Below the pieces are notes generated by a model. It did no database searches, was not told the DNA's origin, and was given only the letters and a program-made list of their open reading frames with translations. Position numbers and translations under genes: made by a program. This document shows positions 39,787 through 49,094 of a stretch of DNA of 64,000 nucleotides, one piece after another. The number at the start of each line of letters is the position of its first letter. The first letter of the stretch is position 1. The stretch spans positions 124,001 to 188,000 of the forward strand of contig NZ_JAMTCP010000006.1 of assembly GCF_024171885.1 (NCBI RefSeq), read 5' to 3'. The DNA is from Streptoalloteichus tenebrarius. GTDB taxonomy: Bacteria; Actinomycetota; Actinomycetes; Mycobacteriales; Pseudonocardiaceae.

Positions 39787-41820
39787 TCAGCCGGCGCCCT
39801 CCGCGCCCCGGGTCGGGTCCTGCCCGGCGAAGGCGAGGAACGGGCGCAGCGCGTCCGGGTTGGCGAGCGCGTCCCGACTGACGGCGCGCTCCGGCGGGGT
39901 GCCCGCGAGGATCTTCTTCACCGGCACCTCGCACTTCTTGCCGTTGAGGGTGCGCGGCACGTCCGCGACGACGACGAACCGGTTGGGCACGTGCCGGGGC
40001 GACAACTGGGACCGCAACGCCGCCCGCAGCTCCGGCTCCACGTCGGCCAGCGCCACGCCGGGCGCGAGCACGAGGAAGCACAGCAGCTCCCCCTCCGGCT
40101 CGCCGGCGCCGGAGGTGTCGATCACGAGCGAGTCGAGCACCGCGTCGAAGCCCTCGACGACCCGGTAGAACTCGCTGGTGCCCATCCGCACGCCCCCGCG
40201 GTTGAGCGTGGAGTCGCTCCGCCCGTAGATCACGCAGGAGCCCCGGGGCGTGACCCGGATCCAGTCGCCGTGCCGCCACACCCCCGGGTAGGTCTCGAAG
40301 TAGGCCTCCCGCAGCCGGGCGCCGTCCGGGTCGTTCCAGAAGCACACCGGCATCGACGGCATGGGCTTGGTGATCACCAGCTCGCCCACCTCGTCCCGGA
40401 CCGGGCGCCCCGACTCGTCGTAGGCCGCGACGTCGGCGCCGAGCATCCGGCAGGAGATCTCGCCCAGCCAGACCGGCACGTCCGGCGCGGAGCCGACGAC
40501 GGCGGTGCAGACGTCCGTGCCGCCGGACACCGAGCAGATCTGCACGTGCCGGCCGACCGAGTCGACCAGCCAGCGGAACCCCTCCGGGGTCAGCGGCGCG
40601 CCGGTCGAGCCGACCGCCCGCAGGGCGGAGAGGTCGAACTCCTTGGCCGGGTGGAGGTCCTGCTTGAGACAGGACTGGATGTAGGGCGCCGAGGTGCCGA
40701 AGAACGTGACCCGGTGCTCCTCCGCCATCCGCCACAGCGCCCGCAGGTCGGGGTGGCCGGGGCTGCCGTCGAACAGCACCACCGTCGCGCCCACCAGCAG
40801 ACCGGAGATCAGGAAGTTCCACATCATCCAGCCGGTGGTGGTGAACCAGAAGAACCGCTCCCCCGGCCCCAGGTCGCAGTGCAGCGCCAACGCCTTCAGG
40901 TGTTCCAGCACGATGCCGCCGTGGCCCTGCACGATGCCCTTGGGCAGGCCGGTCGTGCCGGACGAGTACAGCACCCACAGCGGGTGGTCGAACGGCACCG
41001 CCTCGAAGGCCAGCTCCGCGCCCGCGTGCCGGGTCAGCAGGTCGGACCAGGGCAGGACGGGGTGCGGCTGGTCGGGCAGGGTCGCCCCGTCGCCGAGGTA
41101 GTCGACGAGCACGGTCCCGCGCAGGCTCGGGATCGCCGCCCTGAGCTGCTCGATCGTCGGGCGGACGTCGAAGCTCCGGCCCGCGTAGCGGTAGCCGGCG
41201 ACCGCGACCAGCACCGTGGGCTCGATCTGCGCGAAGCGGTCGGTGATCGCCCTCACCCCGAAGTCCGGCGAGCAGGACGACCAGACGGCGCCGAGGCTGG
41301 CGGCGGCCAGGAACGCGACGAGCGTCTCCGGGCAGTTGGGGGCGAGGGCGACGACGCGGTCCCCCCGGCCCACGCCGAGCCCCGCGAGGGCGGCGCGCAC
41401 GGCCGCGACCCGCGACCGCAGCTCGCCGTACGTGAGCCGCTCGGTGTGCCCGTCCTCGCGGAGGAACACCACGGCCTCGTCGGCGTCCGCGCGGCCCTCT
41501 CCTGGGCGGAGCGCGTGTTCGGCGTAGTTCAACGTCGCGCCGGGAAACCAGCGCGCCCCGGGCATCGTCTCGCTGTCGAGCACCGCGCGCGGGCGCTCGT
41601 GGAACCGGACGTCGGCGAACTCGGCGAAGGAGCCCCAGAAGCCGGACAGGTCGTCCACCGACCACTGCCACAACGAGGAGTAGTCGGGAAGGTCCAGGTC
41701 GCGGTGCTCGCGGAGCCAGCGGCGGAACGCCGCGACCCGGCTCCGCGCGACCCGTTCGGGATCGGGCTGCCACAGCAACTCCGGTGCGACGACGCCGTTG
41801 TCGGCCGGGTTCTCGGTCAT
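39787..41820 (-). CDS. Acetoacetyl-CoA synthetase (acetoacetate-CoA ligase)
   Basis: 677 residues, the size of AacS. The adenylation motifs are [33 protein letters not shown] (diagnostic of acetoacetate-CoA ligases) and [18 protein letters not shown]-terminal [14 protein letters not shown] carries the catalytic lysine region. The N-terminal [17 protein letters not shown] is also AacS-like. It activates acetoacetate with ATP and CoA. It stands alone. The thiolase at 34321-35520 could use its product. Confidence 0.93.
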   Translation of the reverse strand: MTENPADNGVVAPELLWQPDPERVARSRVAAFRRWLREHRDLDLPDYSSLWQWSVDDLSGFWGSFAEFADVRFHERPRAVLDSETMPGARWFPGATLNYAEHALRPGEGRADADEAVVFLREDGHTERLTYGELRSRVAAVRAALAGLGVGRGDRVVALAPNCPETLVAFLAAASLGAVWSSCSPDFGVRAITDRFAQIEPTVLVAVAGYRYAGRSFDVRPTIEQLRAAIPSLRGTVLVDYLGDGATLPDQPHPVLPWSDLLTRHAGAELAFEAVPFDHPLWVLYSSGTTGLPKGIVQGHGGIVLEHLKALALHCDLGPGERFFWFTTTGWMMWNFLISGLLVGATVVLFDGSPGHPDLRALWRMAEEHRVTFFGTSAPYIQSCLKQDLHPAKEFDLSALRAVGSTGAPLTPEGFRWLVDSVGRHVQICSVSGGTDVCTAVVGSAPDVPVWLGEISCRMLGADVAAYDESGRPVRDEVGELVITKPMPSMPVCFWNDPDGARLREAYFETYPGVWRHGDWIRVTPRGSCVIYGRSDSTLNRGGVRMGTSEFYRVVEGFDAVLDSLVIDTSGAGEPEGELLCFLVLAPGVALADVEPELRAALRSQLSPRHVPNRFVVVADVPRTLNGKKCEVPVKKILAGTPPERAVSRDALANPDALRPFLAFAGQDPTRGAEGAG

Positions 41821-41993
41821 GCCCCGTTCCTAGCCGATCAGGACGCCCCGGAGAAGGGGTCGGAGCCACACCACCGCCAGGGGCGGGCTGTCGGTGTGAG
41901 CAGGGTGTTCGCTCGGCGGACAGCACGCCGCCGCCGACGGCGGCCGCTCCGGCGCGGAGGCGGCAGGGGAGTCTCCCCTCCCGCCCCCGCGCG

Positions 41994-42698
41994 TCAGCGC
42001 AGGTGCGAGTCGAACCAGTTGAGGGTCCGCTGCCAGGCGTCGGCCGCGGCCTTGGCGTCGTCCTCGGCGGGGTCGACCGGCGCCGGGTACCGCACGACGT
42101 CCGTGGCGACCCCGGCCGTCGAGGCCGCCTCGCGCAGCTTCTCCACGTCCTCGTGCCGGACCGACGGGTCGGCGTCGGTGTAGATCCCCAGCCAGGGGCA
42201 GGTCAGCTCGCCGGCCACCTCGACCAGCGACGGCAGCCCCTCGGAGACCGGGGACAGGATCCCGCCGCCGCTGATGGTCACCGCGGCGCCCAGGGTCCGG
42301 CTGGCGGCCACGACCATCGCCACGGACCCGCCGAGCCCGTAGCCGACGACCCCCATCTGGTCGTCCCGCACGCCGTGCTCGGCCAGCCACACGAACGAGG
42401 CGTCGGTGTCGGCGAGCACCGACTCGCCGGACAACCGGTTCACCTGGTCGCGGACCCGGTCGTCCCCGTCCGCGGCGTCCAGCTCGTCCGCGCCGTCCCG
42501 GTGGTAGAGATGGGGCGCGACGGCGAGCCAGCCCTCCTCCGCCAGGCTGCTCACCAGGCCGCGCACCGCGTCCGTGACACCACGGGCCTCGTGCAGTACA
42601 ACGAGTCCGCCGCGGACGGCGGTCTCCGGCTCGGCGACGGTCAGCCGGAGCTCGCTGCCGTCGGTGAGCGGGAAGGTCTCGGTCCGGATCTCCGTCAT
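41994..42698 (-). CDS. Dienelactone-hydrolase-fold protein lacking catalytic residues
   Basis: 234 residues from the ATG at 42698. The fold signature [22 protein letters not shown] and YTDADPSV are those of dienelactone hydrolases, which use a Cys-Asp-His triad. Here the nucleophile elbow reads GYGLGG, with Gly where GYCFGG has Cys, and the usual HGF near the C-terminus is replaced by PVDP. The Asp loop is kept. I checked these codons on the sequence. It is probably a non-hydrolytic family member or uses other residues. Divergent from pat/hisC2. Confidence 0.75.
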   Translation of the reverse strand: MTEIRTETFPLTDGSELRLTVAEPETAVRGGLVVLHEARGVTDAVRGLVSSLAEEGWLAVAPHLYHRDGADELDAADGDDRVRDQVNRLSGESVLADTDASFVWLAEHGVRDDQMGVVGYGLGGSVAMVVAASRTLGAAVTISGGGILSPVSEGLPSLVEVAGELTCPWLGIYTDADPSVRHEDVEKLREAASTAGVATDVVRYPAPVDPAEDDAKAAADAWQRTLNWFDSHLR

Positions 42699-42821
42699 GG
42701 TTCCACCCAACCACGCCGGGGTGAACTCCAGTCAACGTCAGCGGCCCGTGTCACCCCCTGTGCACCGGCGGATCGGACCGATACCGTGCGCGGCGAGCGA
42801 GCGACACAGCGAGGAGCTGAC

Positions 42822-43874
42822 ATGATCGTGCGGATCCGCGCCGACCTCGACCGGCTGCCCGGCTACGTCCCGGGACGTACCGTCGCGGGCGCCATCAAGC
42901 TGGCCAGCAACGAGGTCTCCCTCGGCCCGTTGCCCAGCGTCGTCGAGGCCGTCGCCAGGGCCGCCACCGAGATGAACCGGTACCCGGACACCGCGGCGAC
43001 CGCGCTGGTCGACCGGCTCGCCACCCGGCTCGACGTCGCCCCGGAGCGGATCGCGGTGGGGTGCGGCTCGGTGACCCTGTGCCAGCAGCTCGTGCAGGCG
43101 ACCTGCGGCGAGGCCGACGAGGTGGTGTTCGCCTGGCGCTCGTTCGAGGCCTACCCGCTCATCGTGCAGGTGGTCGGCGCGCGGCAGACCCGGGTCCCGT
43201 TGACCGAGGAGCACGGCCTCGACCTGGACGCCATGGCCAGGGCGATCACCCCGGCCACGCGCCTGGTGTTCGTCTGCAACCCCAACAACCCCACGGGCAC
43301 GCCGCTGCGGCGGGACGCGTTGGAGCGGTTCCTCGACACGGTGCCGCGGGACGTGCTCGTCGTGCTGGACGAGGCCTACCGCGAGTTCGTGACCGACCCG
43401 GACGTGCCCGACGGCGTCGAGCTGGCCAGGGGCAGGGACAACGTCGCCGTCCTGCGGACCTTCTCGAAGGCGTACGGCCTGGCCGGGCTCCGGGTCGGGT
43501 ACTGCGTCGCCGCGCCCGAGGTGGCGGCGGCCCTGCGCAAGGTCTACGTGCCGTTCAGCGTGAACTCGGTGGCGCAGGCGGCGGCCATCGCCTCGCTGGA
43601 CGCCGAGGACGAGCTGCTCGCGCGGTGCCGCGACGTCGTCGCCGAGCGGGAGCGGGTGCGCTCCGAGCTGCTGTCGCTGGGCTTCGCGGTGCCGGAGACG
43701 CAGGCGAACTTCGTGTGGCTCCCGCTGGGCGAGCGGACCCAGGCGTTCAACGAGCACTGCCTGGAGAACAAGGTCGTCGTGCGGGCGTTCGCCGGTGACG
43801 GCGCACGCGTGACCATCGGCACCCGCGAGGAGAACGACGCGTTCCTCTCGGCGGCCCGGTCCTTCCCGGGCTGA
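42822..43874 (+). CDS. pat: Aromatic amino acid / histidinol-phosphate-type aminotransferase
   Basis: 350 residues. The N-terminus ([20 protein letters not shown]) and [17 protein letters not shown] closely resemble mycobacterial HisC2/Pat as I recall it. [19 protein letters not shown] and the PLP lysine in [15 protein letters not shown] are the class I/II aminotransferase core. With no other his genes nearby, transamination of phenylpyruvate is more likely than of imidazole acetol phosphate. GAGGAG precedes the ATG by six bases. Confidence 0.85.
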   Translation: MIVRIRADLDRLPGYVPGRTVAGAIKLASNEVSLGPLPSVVEAVARAATEMNRYPDTAATALVDRLATRLDVAPERIAVGCGSVTLCQQLVQATCGEADEVVFAWRSFEAYPLIVQVVGARQTRVPLTEEHGLDLDAMARAITPATRLVFVCNPNNPTGTPLRRDALERFLDTVPRDVLVVLDEAYREFVTDPDVPDGVELARGRDNVAVLRTFSKAYGLAGLRVGYCVAAPEVAAALRKVYVPFSVNSVAQAAAIASLDAEDELLARCRDVVAERERVRSELLSLGFAVPETQANFVWLPLGERTQAFNEHCLENKVVVRAFAGDGARVTIGTREENDAFLSAARSFPG

Positions 43875-43916
43875 CCCGGCTGGGCGGGGCTGCGACGGAC
43901 GGGGTTCCGGCTGGCC

Positions 43917-43976
43917 GACGGGCTTCGGTTGAACGACGGGCTTCGGTTGAACGACGGGCTTCGGTTGAACGACGGG
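43917..43976. repeat. 18-bp tandem repeat, three exact copies plus a partial fourth
   Basis: The unit GACGGGCTTCGGTTGAAC occurs at 43917-43934, 43935-43952 and 43953-43970, followed by GACGGG. It lies in the 144-bp gap between the ends of pat and vapC, which converge. The period is a multiple of three, so it stays open on both strands, but no gene covers it. Confidence 0.9.
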
Positions 43977-44018
43977 ACACACGGTTCACACCGAGCCGCG
44001 CCGACACGCGGCGGCAGG

Positions 44019-44486
44019 TCAGGTCCGCAGGTCGGCAGCGCGGAAGTCGAACACCGGCACCGGCAGCCCGGCCGCGGCGACGGCCAGCCAGTGCTTGTCG
44101 CCGGTCAGGACCGGCAGACCCGTGCTCCACGCCCTGGCCAGGCAACAGACGTCGCCGAGGGAGAGCCCGCCGGCCGCGCCGACGCCGGCGGCTCTCCGCG
44201 CCTTCGCGTCGAGCCGTCGCAGCTCGGGGAAGCGCAGCGCGTCCGCTCCGTCGACCGGGTGGACGGTGAGGCCCGTGGCGGCGAGGTCGAACTCCACCTG
44301 CTCGGGTGACAAGCCGGCCAGGTCGTGGAGGGTGTGCAGCACCTCGCCGTAGTTGATCGCGGTGATCGCCGCGCGGGAGAGGACGTCCGCGAACCGCCCG
44401 GCGTCCCGGTCGTCGTCGAGCAGCGCCAGCACGAAGGAGGCGTCGACCAGGACCGGTCCCCGGGGGAGCTGGCGGCGGGCGGTCAT
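44019..44486 (-). CDS. vapC: PIN-domain toxin (VapC-like ribonuclease)
   Basis: 155 residues. The four acidic residues of the PIN active site are present: Asp15 (LVDASFVLALLD), Glu48 (INYGEVL), Asp112 (SLGDVCCLA) and Asp130 (LTGDKHW). VapC toxins are Mg-dependent RNases that cut tRNA or rRNA. Its ATG overlaps the antitoxin stop (ATGA), the standard order antitoxin then toxin. Confidence 0.88.
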   Translation of the reverse strand: MTARRQLPRGPVLVDASFVLALLDDDRDAGRFADVLSRAAITAINYGEVLHTLHDLAGLSPEQVEFDLAATGLTVHPVDGADALRFPELRRLDAKARRAAGVGAAGGLSLGDVCCLARAWSTGLPVLTGDKHWLAVAAAGLPVPVFDFRAADLRT

Positions 44487-44752
44487 TCCCGGCTCGCGTC
44501 GGCGGACCGGTCGGTGAACAGGGAGGTCTCCAGGTCGTCGGCGCGGCGTCGGCGGCGCTTGCCCTCGGCCACCGCGGCTCGCAGGCGCGCGAGCGCCGCC
44601 CCCGGCGCCTCCAGGACGATCCGGCCGGGGCCGGCCACGTACGCCACGAGCTCCCCGGCGGCCGGCAGCCCGGCCTCGTCGAGCAGGGCGTCCGGCAGCG
44701 ACGGACGGCGATCACTCCCCAGCGCGAGCCGGTAGGTGCCCACGTCGCTCAC
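44483..44752 (-). CDS. vapB: VapB-like antitoxin (AbrB/SpoVT-type)
   Basis: 89 residues from the GTG at 44752; a GTG three codons later (44743) is an alternative. The first 45 residues fit a swapped-hairpin AbrB-like DNA-binding fold (TYRLALGSDRRPSLPDALLDE; GELVAYVAGPGRIVLEAP). The basic/acidic C-terminus (KRRRRRADDLETSLF) would wrap the toxin. It is coupled to vapC by an ATGA overlap and probably autoregulated. Confidence 0.75.
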   Translation of the reverse strand: MSDVGTYRLALGSDRRPSLPDALLDEAGLPAAGELVAYVAGPGRIVLEAPGAALARLRAAVAEGKRRRRRADDLETSLFTDRSADASRE

Positions 44753-45045
44753 GGTACGCCCGGCTCTCCTCCCCCGGGTCCGCCCGTGACACGGCCGGGA
44801 GACGCCCTCCCGGGGGACAGCGCTTGACCAGCGCTCGGCCCGCCCGCGTGGTTTCTGACCGATTGGGCGTTTCACCGGCCGGGAATTGTGAACGGCCGCC
44901 AAGTTTCGCGGGGCAAGTCGGTCAGCGCGCCACCTCGTTCCCGCGCTCCGGCGCTGGCAGAGTCGAAGCCCGAGATCACGGGCCGTCCCTCGGCGTGGAC
45001 GCCTGGTCTGTCCCTGTCGTTGTCCCCTCACGGAAGAGAACCGAC

Positions 45046-46254
45046 GTGCGTGACGTGGTGGTAACCGGGATCGGCGCGACCACCCCCCTGGGGGGCGACG
45101 CGCCGGCCACCTGGGCGGCGATGCTGGCGAACGAGTCCGGCGTCCGCGCGCTCGACGCGGAGTGGGCCGAGGAGCTGCCGGTGCGGCTGGGCGCCCCGCT
45201 CAGGGTGGAACCGAGCACGACGCTGGACAGGGTGACGGCGAGGCGGATGGACCGCTGCGAGCAGATCGCGCTGGTCAGCGCGCGGGAGGCGTGGGCGGAC
45301 GCCGGCCGGCCCGAGGTCGAGCCCGAACGGTTGGCCGTGGTGGTCGGCACCGGCGTCGGCGGAGTCCTGACCCTGCTCGGGCAGAACGAGGTCCTCCAGC
45401 GGTCCGGCCCGCGCCGGGTGTCGCCCCACGCGGTGACGATGCTGATGCCCAACGGGCCCGCGGCGTGGGTGAGCCTGGAACTCGGCGCGCGTGGCGGAGC
45501 CAGGACGCCGGTCAGCGCCTGCGCGTCCGGCGCCGAGGCCATCGCGATGGGGCTGGACCTCATCCGGCTCGGCCGGGCCGACGTCGTCGTGGCCGGCGGG
45601 GCCGAGGCGTGCCTGCACCCGCTGCCGCTGGCGGCGTTCGCCCAGGCGCGCACGCTGTCGCGGCGCAACGACGACCCGGAGGGCGCGTCGCGCCCGTTCG
45701 ACGTGGGGCGGGACGGCCTGGTGCTCGGCGAGGGCGCCGCGATGGTGGTCCTCGAACGCGCCGAGTTCGCCCGGGCCCGGTCGGCGCGCGTCCACGGCGT
45801 GCTCGCCGGCGCGGGGCTGACCTCCAACGCGTACGACATCGTGGCGTCCGAGGCGTCGGACCAGGCGCGGGCGATGCGCCTGGCGTTGGCGTCGGCGGGG
45901 TTGCGGCCGGAGGACGTCGACCACGTGCATGCCCATGCCACCTCGACGCAGCACGGCGACCCCGTCGAGGCTCAGGCGATCACGGAGGCCGTGGGGAAGC
46001 ACGCGGCCGTGACGGCCACGAAGTCGATGACGGGCCACCTCCTGGGCGCCTCCGGCGCGTTGGGAGCGATCAGCGCGTTGCTCGCGCTGCGCGACGGGGT
46101 CGTTCCCGCGACCAGGAACCTGGAGGAGCTGGATCCCCAGGTCGACCTCGACGTGGTGCGGGACAAGGCGCGACACGGTGACTGGAGGGCCGCGTTGGCG
46201 AACTCCTTCGGCTTCGGCGGGCACAACGTCTGTCTGGCGTTCACGCGCGCCTGA
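45046..46254 (+). CDS. fabF: Beta-ketoacyl-ACP synthase II type enzyme
   Basis: 402 residues from the GTG at 45046. The Cys-His-His triad is Cys159 (SACASGAEA), His297 (HAHATSTQHGD) and His331 (KSMTGHLLGASG, with the conserved Lys326). VTGIGATTPLG and NSFGFGGHN are typical FabF/KasA ends. It elongates acyl-ACP with malonyl-ACP. No ACP or other FAS or polyketide gene is adjacent, so a stand-alone fatty-acid role is more likely than polyketide synthesis. Both genes end at a shared hairpin. Confidence 0.9.
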   Translation: MRDVVVTGIGATTPLGGDAPATWAAMLANESGVRALDAEWAEELPVRLGAPLRVEPSTTLDRVTARRMDRCEQIALVSAREAWADAGRPEVEPERLAVVVGTGVGGVLTLLGQNEVLQRSGPRRVSPHAVTMLMPNGPAAWVSLELGARGGARTPVSACASGAEAIAMGLDLIRLGRADVVVAGGAEACLHPLPLAAFAQARTLSRRNDDPEGASRPFDVGRDGLVLGEGAAMVVLERAEFARARSARVHGVLAGAGLTSNAYDIVASEASDQARAMRLALASAGLRPEDVDHVHAHATSTQHGDPVEAQAITEAVGKHAAVTATKSMTGHLLGASGALGAISALLALRDGVVPATRNLEELDPQVDLDVVRDKARHGDWRAALANSFGFGGHNVCLAFTRA

Positions 46255-46263
46255 CCGCGCCCT

Positions 46264-46305
46264 GTCCGCTTCCTCCCGGCCGATGCCGGCGGGGAGGAAG
46301 CGGAC
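46264..46305. terminator. Bidirectional hairpin between fabF and the PrmC-like gene
   Basis: A perfect 14-bp stem (46264-46277 with 46292-46305) with a GC-rich loop lies exactly between two convergent genes. Confidence 0.75.
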
Positions 46306-46311
46306 GGGGGC

Positions 46312-47211
46312 TCACGCGGAAACCGGACGGGCGGCGCGCCGGGCATCGGCCGCCGCCTTCGCCCTCAGGGAATCTCCACCATCGCTTCCTCTGCTCCGAG
46401 CACGACGCGAACCGCTGTTCGCCACTCCGGGCGCGGTTCCGATGACGACGGTGGCGTTGAGGTCCTCGGACCTGGTGATCCGGGCCGCGAGACCGTTGTC
46501 GGCGAAGATCCGTGCCGTTCCGCGGGCCTGACGGGCGCTCGTCTCGACCAGGAGGTGCCCGCCCGGGGTCAGCCAGCGGGAAGCCGACGCGGCCACCCGG
46601 CGGTGGATGTCGAGCCCGTCGGCTCCCCCGTCGAGCGCCACGGCGGGCTCGTGGAGGCGGGCCTCCGGCGGAAGGAGGTCGATCTCGTCCGTCGGCACGT
46701 AGGGTGCGTTCGCGACCAGGACGTCCACGCGGCGCCGCAGCGCGGGCGGCAGCGGTTCGTAGAGATCGCCCTCGTGGACGTGCCCGCGACCAGCGATGTT
46801 GCGGCGGGCGACGCGCACGGCGACGGGATCGACGTCGACGGCGTGCAACTCGATCCGCCCGAGGGCCGCGAGCAGGGCCGCGCCCACCGCGCCCGACCCG
46901 CAGCACAGGTCGACGACGACAGCGCCCGGCTGGGCGAGGGCGGCGGCCTGGCGGACCAGGAACTCGGTGCGGTGGCGCGGGACGAAGACGCGGGGGTCGA
47001 CCGACACCCGCAGGCCGCAGAACTCGGCCCAGCCGAGGACGTGCTCCAGCGGGAGCCCGGCGACCCGCCGTTCCACCAGGGCGGCGAGGTCGGCCGGGGT
47101 GCGCGCCTCCGCGACGAGCAACGCGGCCTCGTCCTCGGCGAAGACGCAGCCAGCGGCGCGGAGCCGGGAGACGACGGCGGACAGGGCGCGAGTAGACGGG
47201 GAGAGTGACAC
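46312..47211 (-). CDS. PrmC-related protein-(glutamine-N5) methyltransferase, unknown target
   Basis: 299 residues from the GTG at 47211 (AAAGG upstream). The PrmC-like N-terminal helical domain ends with PLEHVLGWAEFCGLRVSVDPRVFVP (quoted in part: VLGWAEFCGLRV). The SAM motif is VVDLCCGSGAVGAAL. The catalytic NPPY motif is NAPY (VANAPYVPTDEI), as in an actinobacterial PrmC-related subfamily whose substrate is not known. The C-terminal about 30 residues are Arg/Ala/Ser-rich and probably disordered. Not the main release-factor enzyme, which keeps NPPY. Confidence 0.82.
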   Translation of the reverse strand: MSLSPSTRALSAVVSRLRAAGCVFAEDEAALLVAEARTPADLAALVERRVAGLPLEHVLGWAEFCGLRVSVDPRVFVPRHRTEFLVRQAAALAQPGAVVVDLCCGSGAVGAALLAALGRIELHAVDVDPVAVRVARRNIAGRGHVHEGDLYEPLPPALRRRVDVLVANAPYVPTDEIDLLPPEARLHEPAVALDGGADGLDIHRRVAASASRWLTPGGHLLVETSARQARGTARIFADNGLAARITRSEDLNATVVIGTAPGVANSGSRRARSRGSDGGDSLRAKAAADARRAARPVSA

Positions 47212-47463
47212 GAGAGCCTTTCGGGATACCCAAGGGCGCTCTCCGGTCACCTGGTCGTGACGGCCTCGCGGGTGTGAGGCGAGAGCACCCGGCCTGACAT
47301 GGCGTTGATGGGTCTCACCTCCTCGAAGGATCCGCTGAACGACGTCGGACACTACCCGAACGGGGGCATGGGCGCTCTCCCTCCCGCTCGGGCGAGGGCG
47401 AACCGGCCGATCCCGGTGAGGCCAGGTCATCCCGGGTGCCCCCGCCCGGGCGCGAGGCTGGCG

Positions 47464-47640
47464 TCAGTCGCGGAAGGACCCGTCCGCGCGGAGCTGGTGC
47501 TTGAGCATCGTGTGCGAGCAGTGGGGGCACGTGCGCATGACGAGCTTGAAGATCCAGACCCACCACACCACGAGGAACACCCGCACGAACTTGATCAGAG
47601 CGGAACGGGTACACGCCGAGCAGTCGCGGCAACCGGACAC
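47464..47640 (-). CDS. 58-residue cysteine-rich membrane protein (putative zinc-binding)
   Basis: GTG at 47640 preceded by GAGGGGG with five bases spacing. The product has three cysteines near the N-terminus (Cys4, Cys7, Cys10 in GCRDCSAC), one hydrophobic Trp-rich helix (about residues 18-35), then CPHCSHTMLKH (Cys38, His40, Cys41, His43, His48) and a short polar tail. CxxC on both sides of a single helix suggests metal binding that brings both ends together. No named family recognised. It is too short for most gene callers' default cut-offs, but the ribosome binding site and composition support it. Confidence 0.65.
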   Translation of the reverse strand: MSGCRDCSACTRSALIKFVRVFLVVWWVWIFKLVMRTCPHCSHTMLKHQLRADGSFRD

Positions 47641-47877
47641 ACGGACCCCCTCAGTTGATCACCTGTGCTCCTTCGTTGATGCCACAGGTTCGGCGTCGGG
47701 GTCGACAGGAGTGACAGAGACAACGCCGTCGGACGCGAGCTTCTGGACGTGCGCCGACGCGGGAGCGCGCCCAGTCACGAGCGGAGGGCGGCGCGCCGAT
47801 CGAGCGGCCGAGCCGGAGTCGGACGCGCGGCGCGACGAAGCCCCTGACCGGCCGTCGTGGCAGGTCAGGAGCCTTCT

Positions 47878-47927
47878 GCGAAAGCGGACGGATTCGACCC
47901 CCCGGTCCCTCGTGGGTCTCCCGCTTC
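47878..47927. repeat. Degenerate attL-like copy of the tRNA-Ser(UGA) 3' half
   Basis: About 50 bp match the plus-strand sequence starting at 57467, which is the 3' half of tRNA-Ser(UGA), in the same orientation with five mismatches. The last stretch GGGTCTCCCGCTT is identical. The similarity stops abruptly after 47927, before the anticodon stem is complete. This is what integration into a tRNA 3' end leaves at the far end of an element. Confidence 0.75.
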
Positions 47928-48099
47928 CGTGTTCTCAGACGATCAGTTCAAGCCGTTGTCCCTGGATCCTCACCGGCCTCGAAAGGCCGGTGCTGCGCGC
48001 GGCGAACACGCCGTGCTGGCCGGGGTCGGACCCCGAACATCCCCATCGAACACTCGTTCGAGTTATCCCCACCGTTGTCCCCACCCTGTGGAGAACTCC

Positions 48100-48368
48100 A
48101 TGCCCGATCGTGTCGTCGCATGGCTGCGGACCCTCGTCCCGGCCGGGTGGTCGGCTCTCGTCGCGTAGCTGGTGAGCGTCGGCGCCCCCGCCTACCTCAC
48201 CGGGCGCTCGGCGGTGTCGCCGAGGTGCTCGTCGTCCCCGTGGTCGTCGGGGTCGTCTACCCGCTCGCCCGCGCCGTCGAGGACCGACTGCCCACATGGC
48301 TCCCGCGAGTGCTGCTCGGCTCGGCGCGACCCCCGACCTACCTCACCGGACCAAAGCGATCCGGGTGA
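48100..48368 (+). pseudogene. Broken small membrane-protein gene
   Basis: The frame starts at the ATG at 48100 (MPDRVVAWLRTLVPAGWSAL), hits TAG at 48166-48168, continues in frame for about 15 codons (LVSVGAPAYLTG) and then shifts frame. From there AEVLVVPVVVGVVYPLARAV and LPTWLPRVLLGSARPP give a second hydrophobic helix and a sensible end. Read together it is a two-helix protein of about 90 residues, of a type I recall from actinobacterial mobile DNA. One stop and one frameshift disable it. Confidence 0.65.
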
Positions 48369-48370
48369 AC

Positions 48371-48408
48371 GAACGGCGCCCCCACCCAGTCGGGTGGGGG
48401 CGCCGTTC
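48371..48408. terminator. Strong terminator at the end of the graspetide operon
   Basis: A perfect 17-bp stem (48371-48387 with 48392-48408) with a 4-base loop. It lies 109 bp beyond the DUF6624 stop on the minus strand and right after the broken plus-strand gene, so it can stop transcription from both sides. Confidence 0.85.
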
Positions 48409-48517
48409 GACGTTCCTCTCTCATTTCCTCGCGTGGCCAGCGAGCGCGCCGTCGACCTCGGTCAGCACGCCGGGCGCATCGTGTACATGGTTCTCTCCTG
48501 TTAGCCCCTTGGCGGAG

Positions 48518-49042
48518 TCATGGGGCCGAGTCGGAGTGTGGCCACACGTCGGCGAGGTCGGCGGTACTGATCGGGGAAAGCCCAAGCGTGCGACGCCGGT
48601 CGTTGAGGTGTTCGGGGTCGTCAACGGGTTCAAGGCGGCGTTCTCCACCTCGGACGCGCCATTGCGTGCCGTACCGCTGGGGTCGTCCTTCCCCTGTCCG
48701 CACCCGGTCGTCGAGGTAGGCGAGATCCACGGGGTCGGCCGCACCTCGTTCGACGGCGTTCCGCAGCAGGGGAAGCCACTGCTGTTGCAGGTTGTGTGGT
48801 GCGTGTTGAGCGATCAACCAGGCGGCGTGTGCGCCGTCGGCTCCGACGAGATCGGCATCTGGCCATCCATGCTCGGCGATCAACCCGCGAAGCCACGTGT
48901 AGTTGTCGAGGTCGATGACACGGCATGCCTCCCACTCGTCGGGGGTGGGAGGGATGCTCAATGCGCGCCGTGCCCGCTGGTCACGGTCGGCTCGCTGGCG
49001 TAGCTCAGCGGCGAGGTCGGGTCGCTGGGGCGTGCTGGCCAT
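48518..49042 (-). CDS. DUF6624 domain protein
   Basis: 174 residues from the ATG at 49042. The pattern RADRDQRARRAL, VIDLDNYTWLRGLIAEHGWPD, DGAHAAWLIAQHAPHNLQQQWLPLL and DLAYLDDRVRTGEGRPQRYGTQ matches DUF6624 as I know it, with conserved His/Gln pairs and no known activity. It follows the methyltransferase gene by 52 bp and is the last complete gene before the operon terminator. Its link to peptide maturation is by position only. Confidence 0.65.
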   Translation of the reverse strand: MASTPQRPDLAAELRQRADRDQRARRALSIPPTPDEWEACRVIDLDNYTWLRGLIAEHGWPDADLVGADGAHAAWLIAQHAPHNLQQQWLPLLRNAVERGAADPVDLAYLDDRVRTGEGRPQRYGTQWRVRGGERRLEPVDDPEHLNDRRRTLGLSPISTADLADVWPHSDSAP

Positions 49043-49094
49043 GCTGCTGGCATACCCGGCCGCCGACGACGACGAGCGCTGGCGCACGGTCGGG

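Noticed and set aside
43924-43976. CRISPR array
   Set aside because: Units are contiguous 18-mers without spacers and no cas genes are nearby.
45046-46254. Polyketide synthase cluster around the ketoacyl synthase
   Set aside because: No ACP, chain-length factor, acyltransferase or tailoring genes lie next to it; a single fatty-acid-type synthase is simpler.
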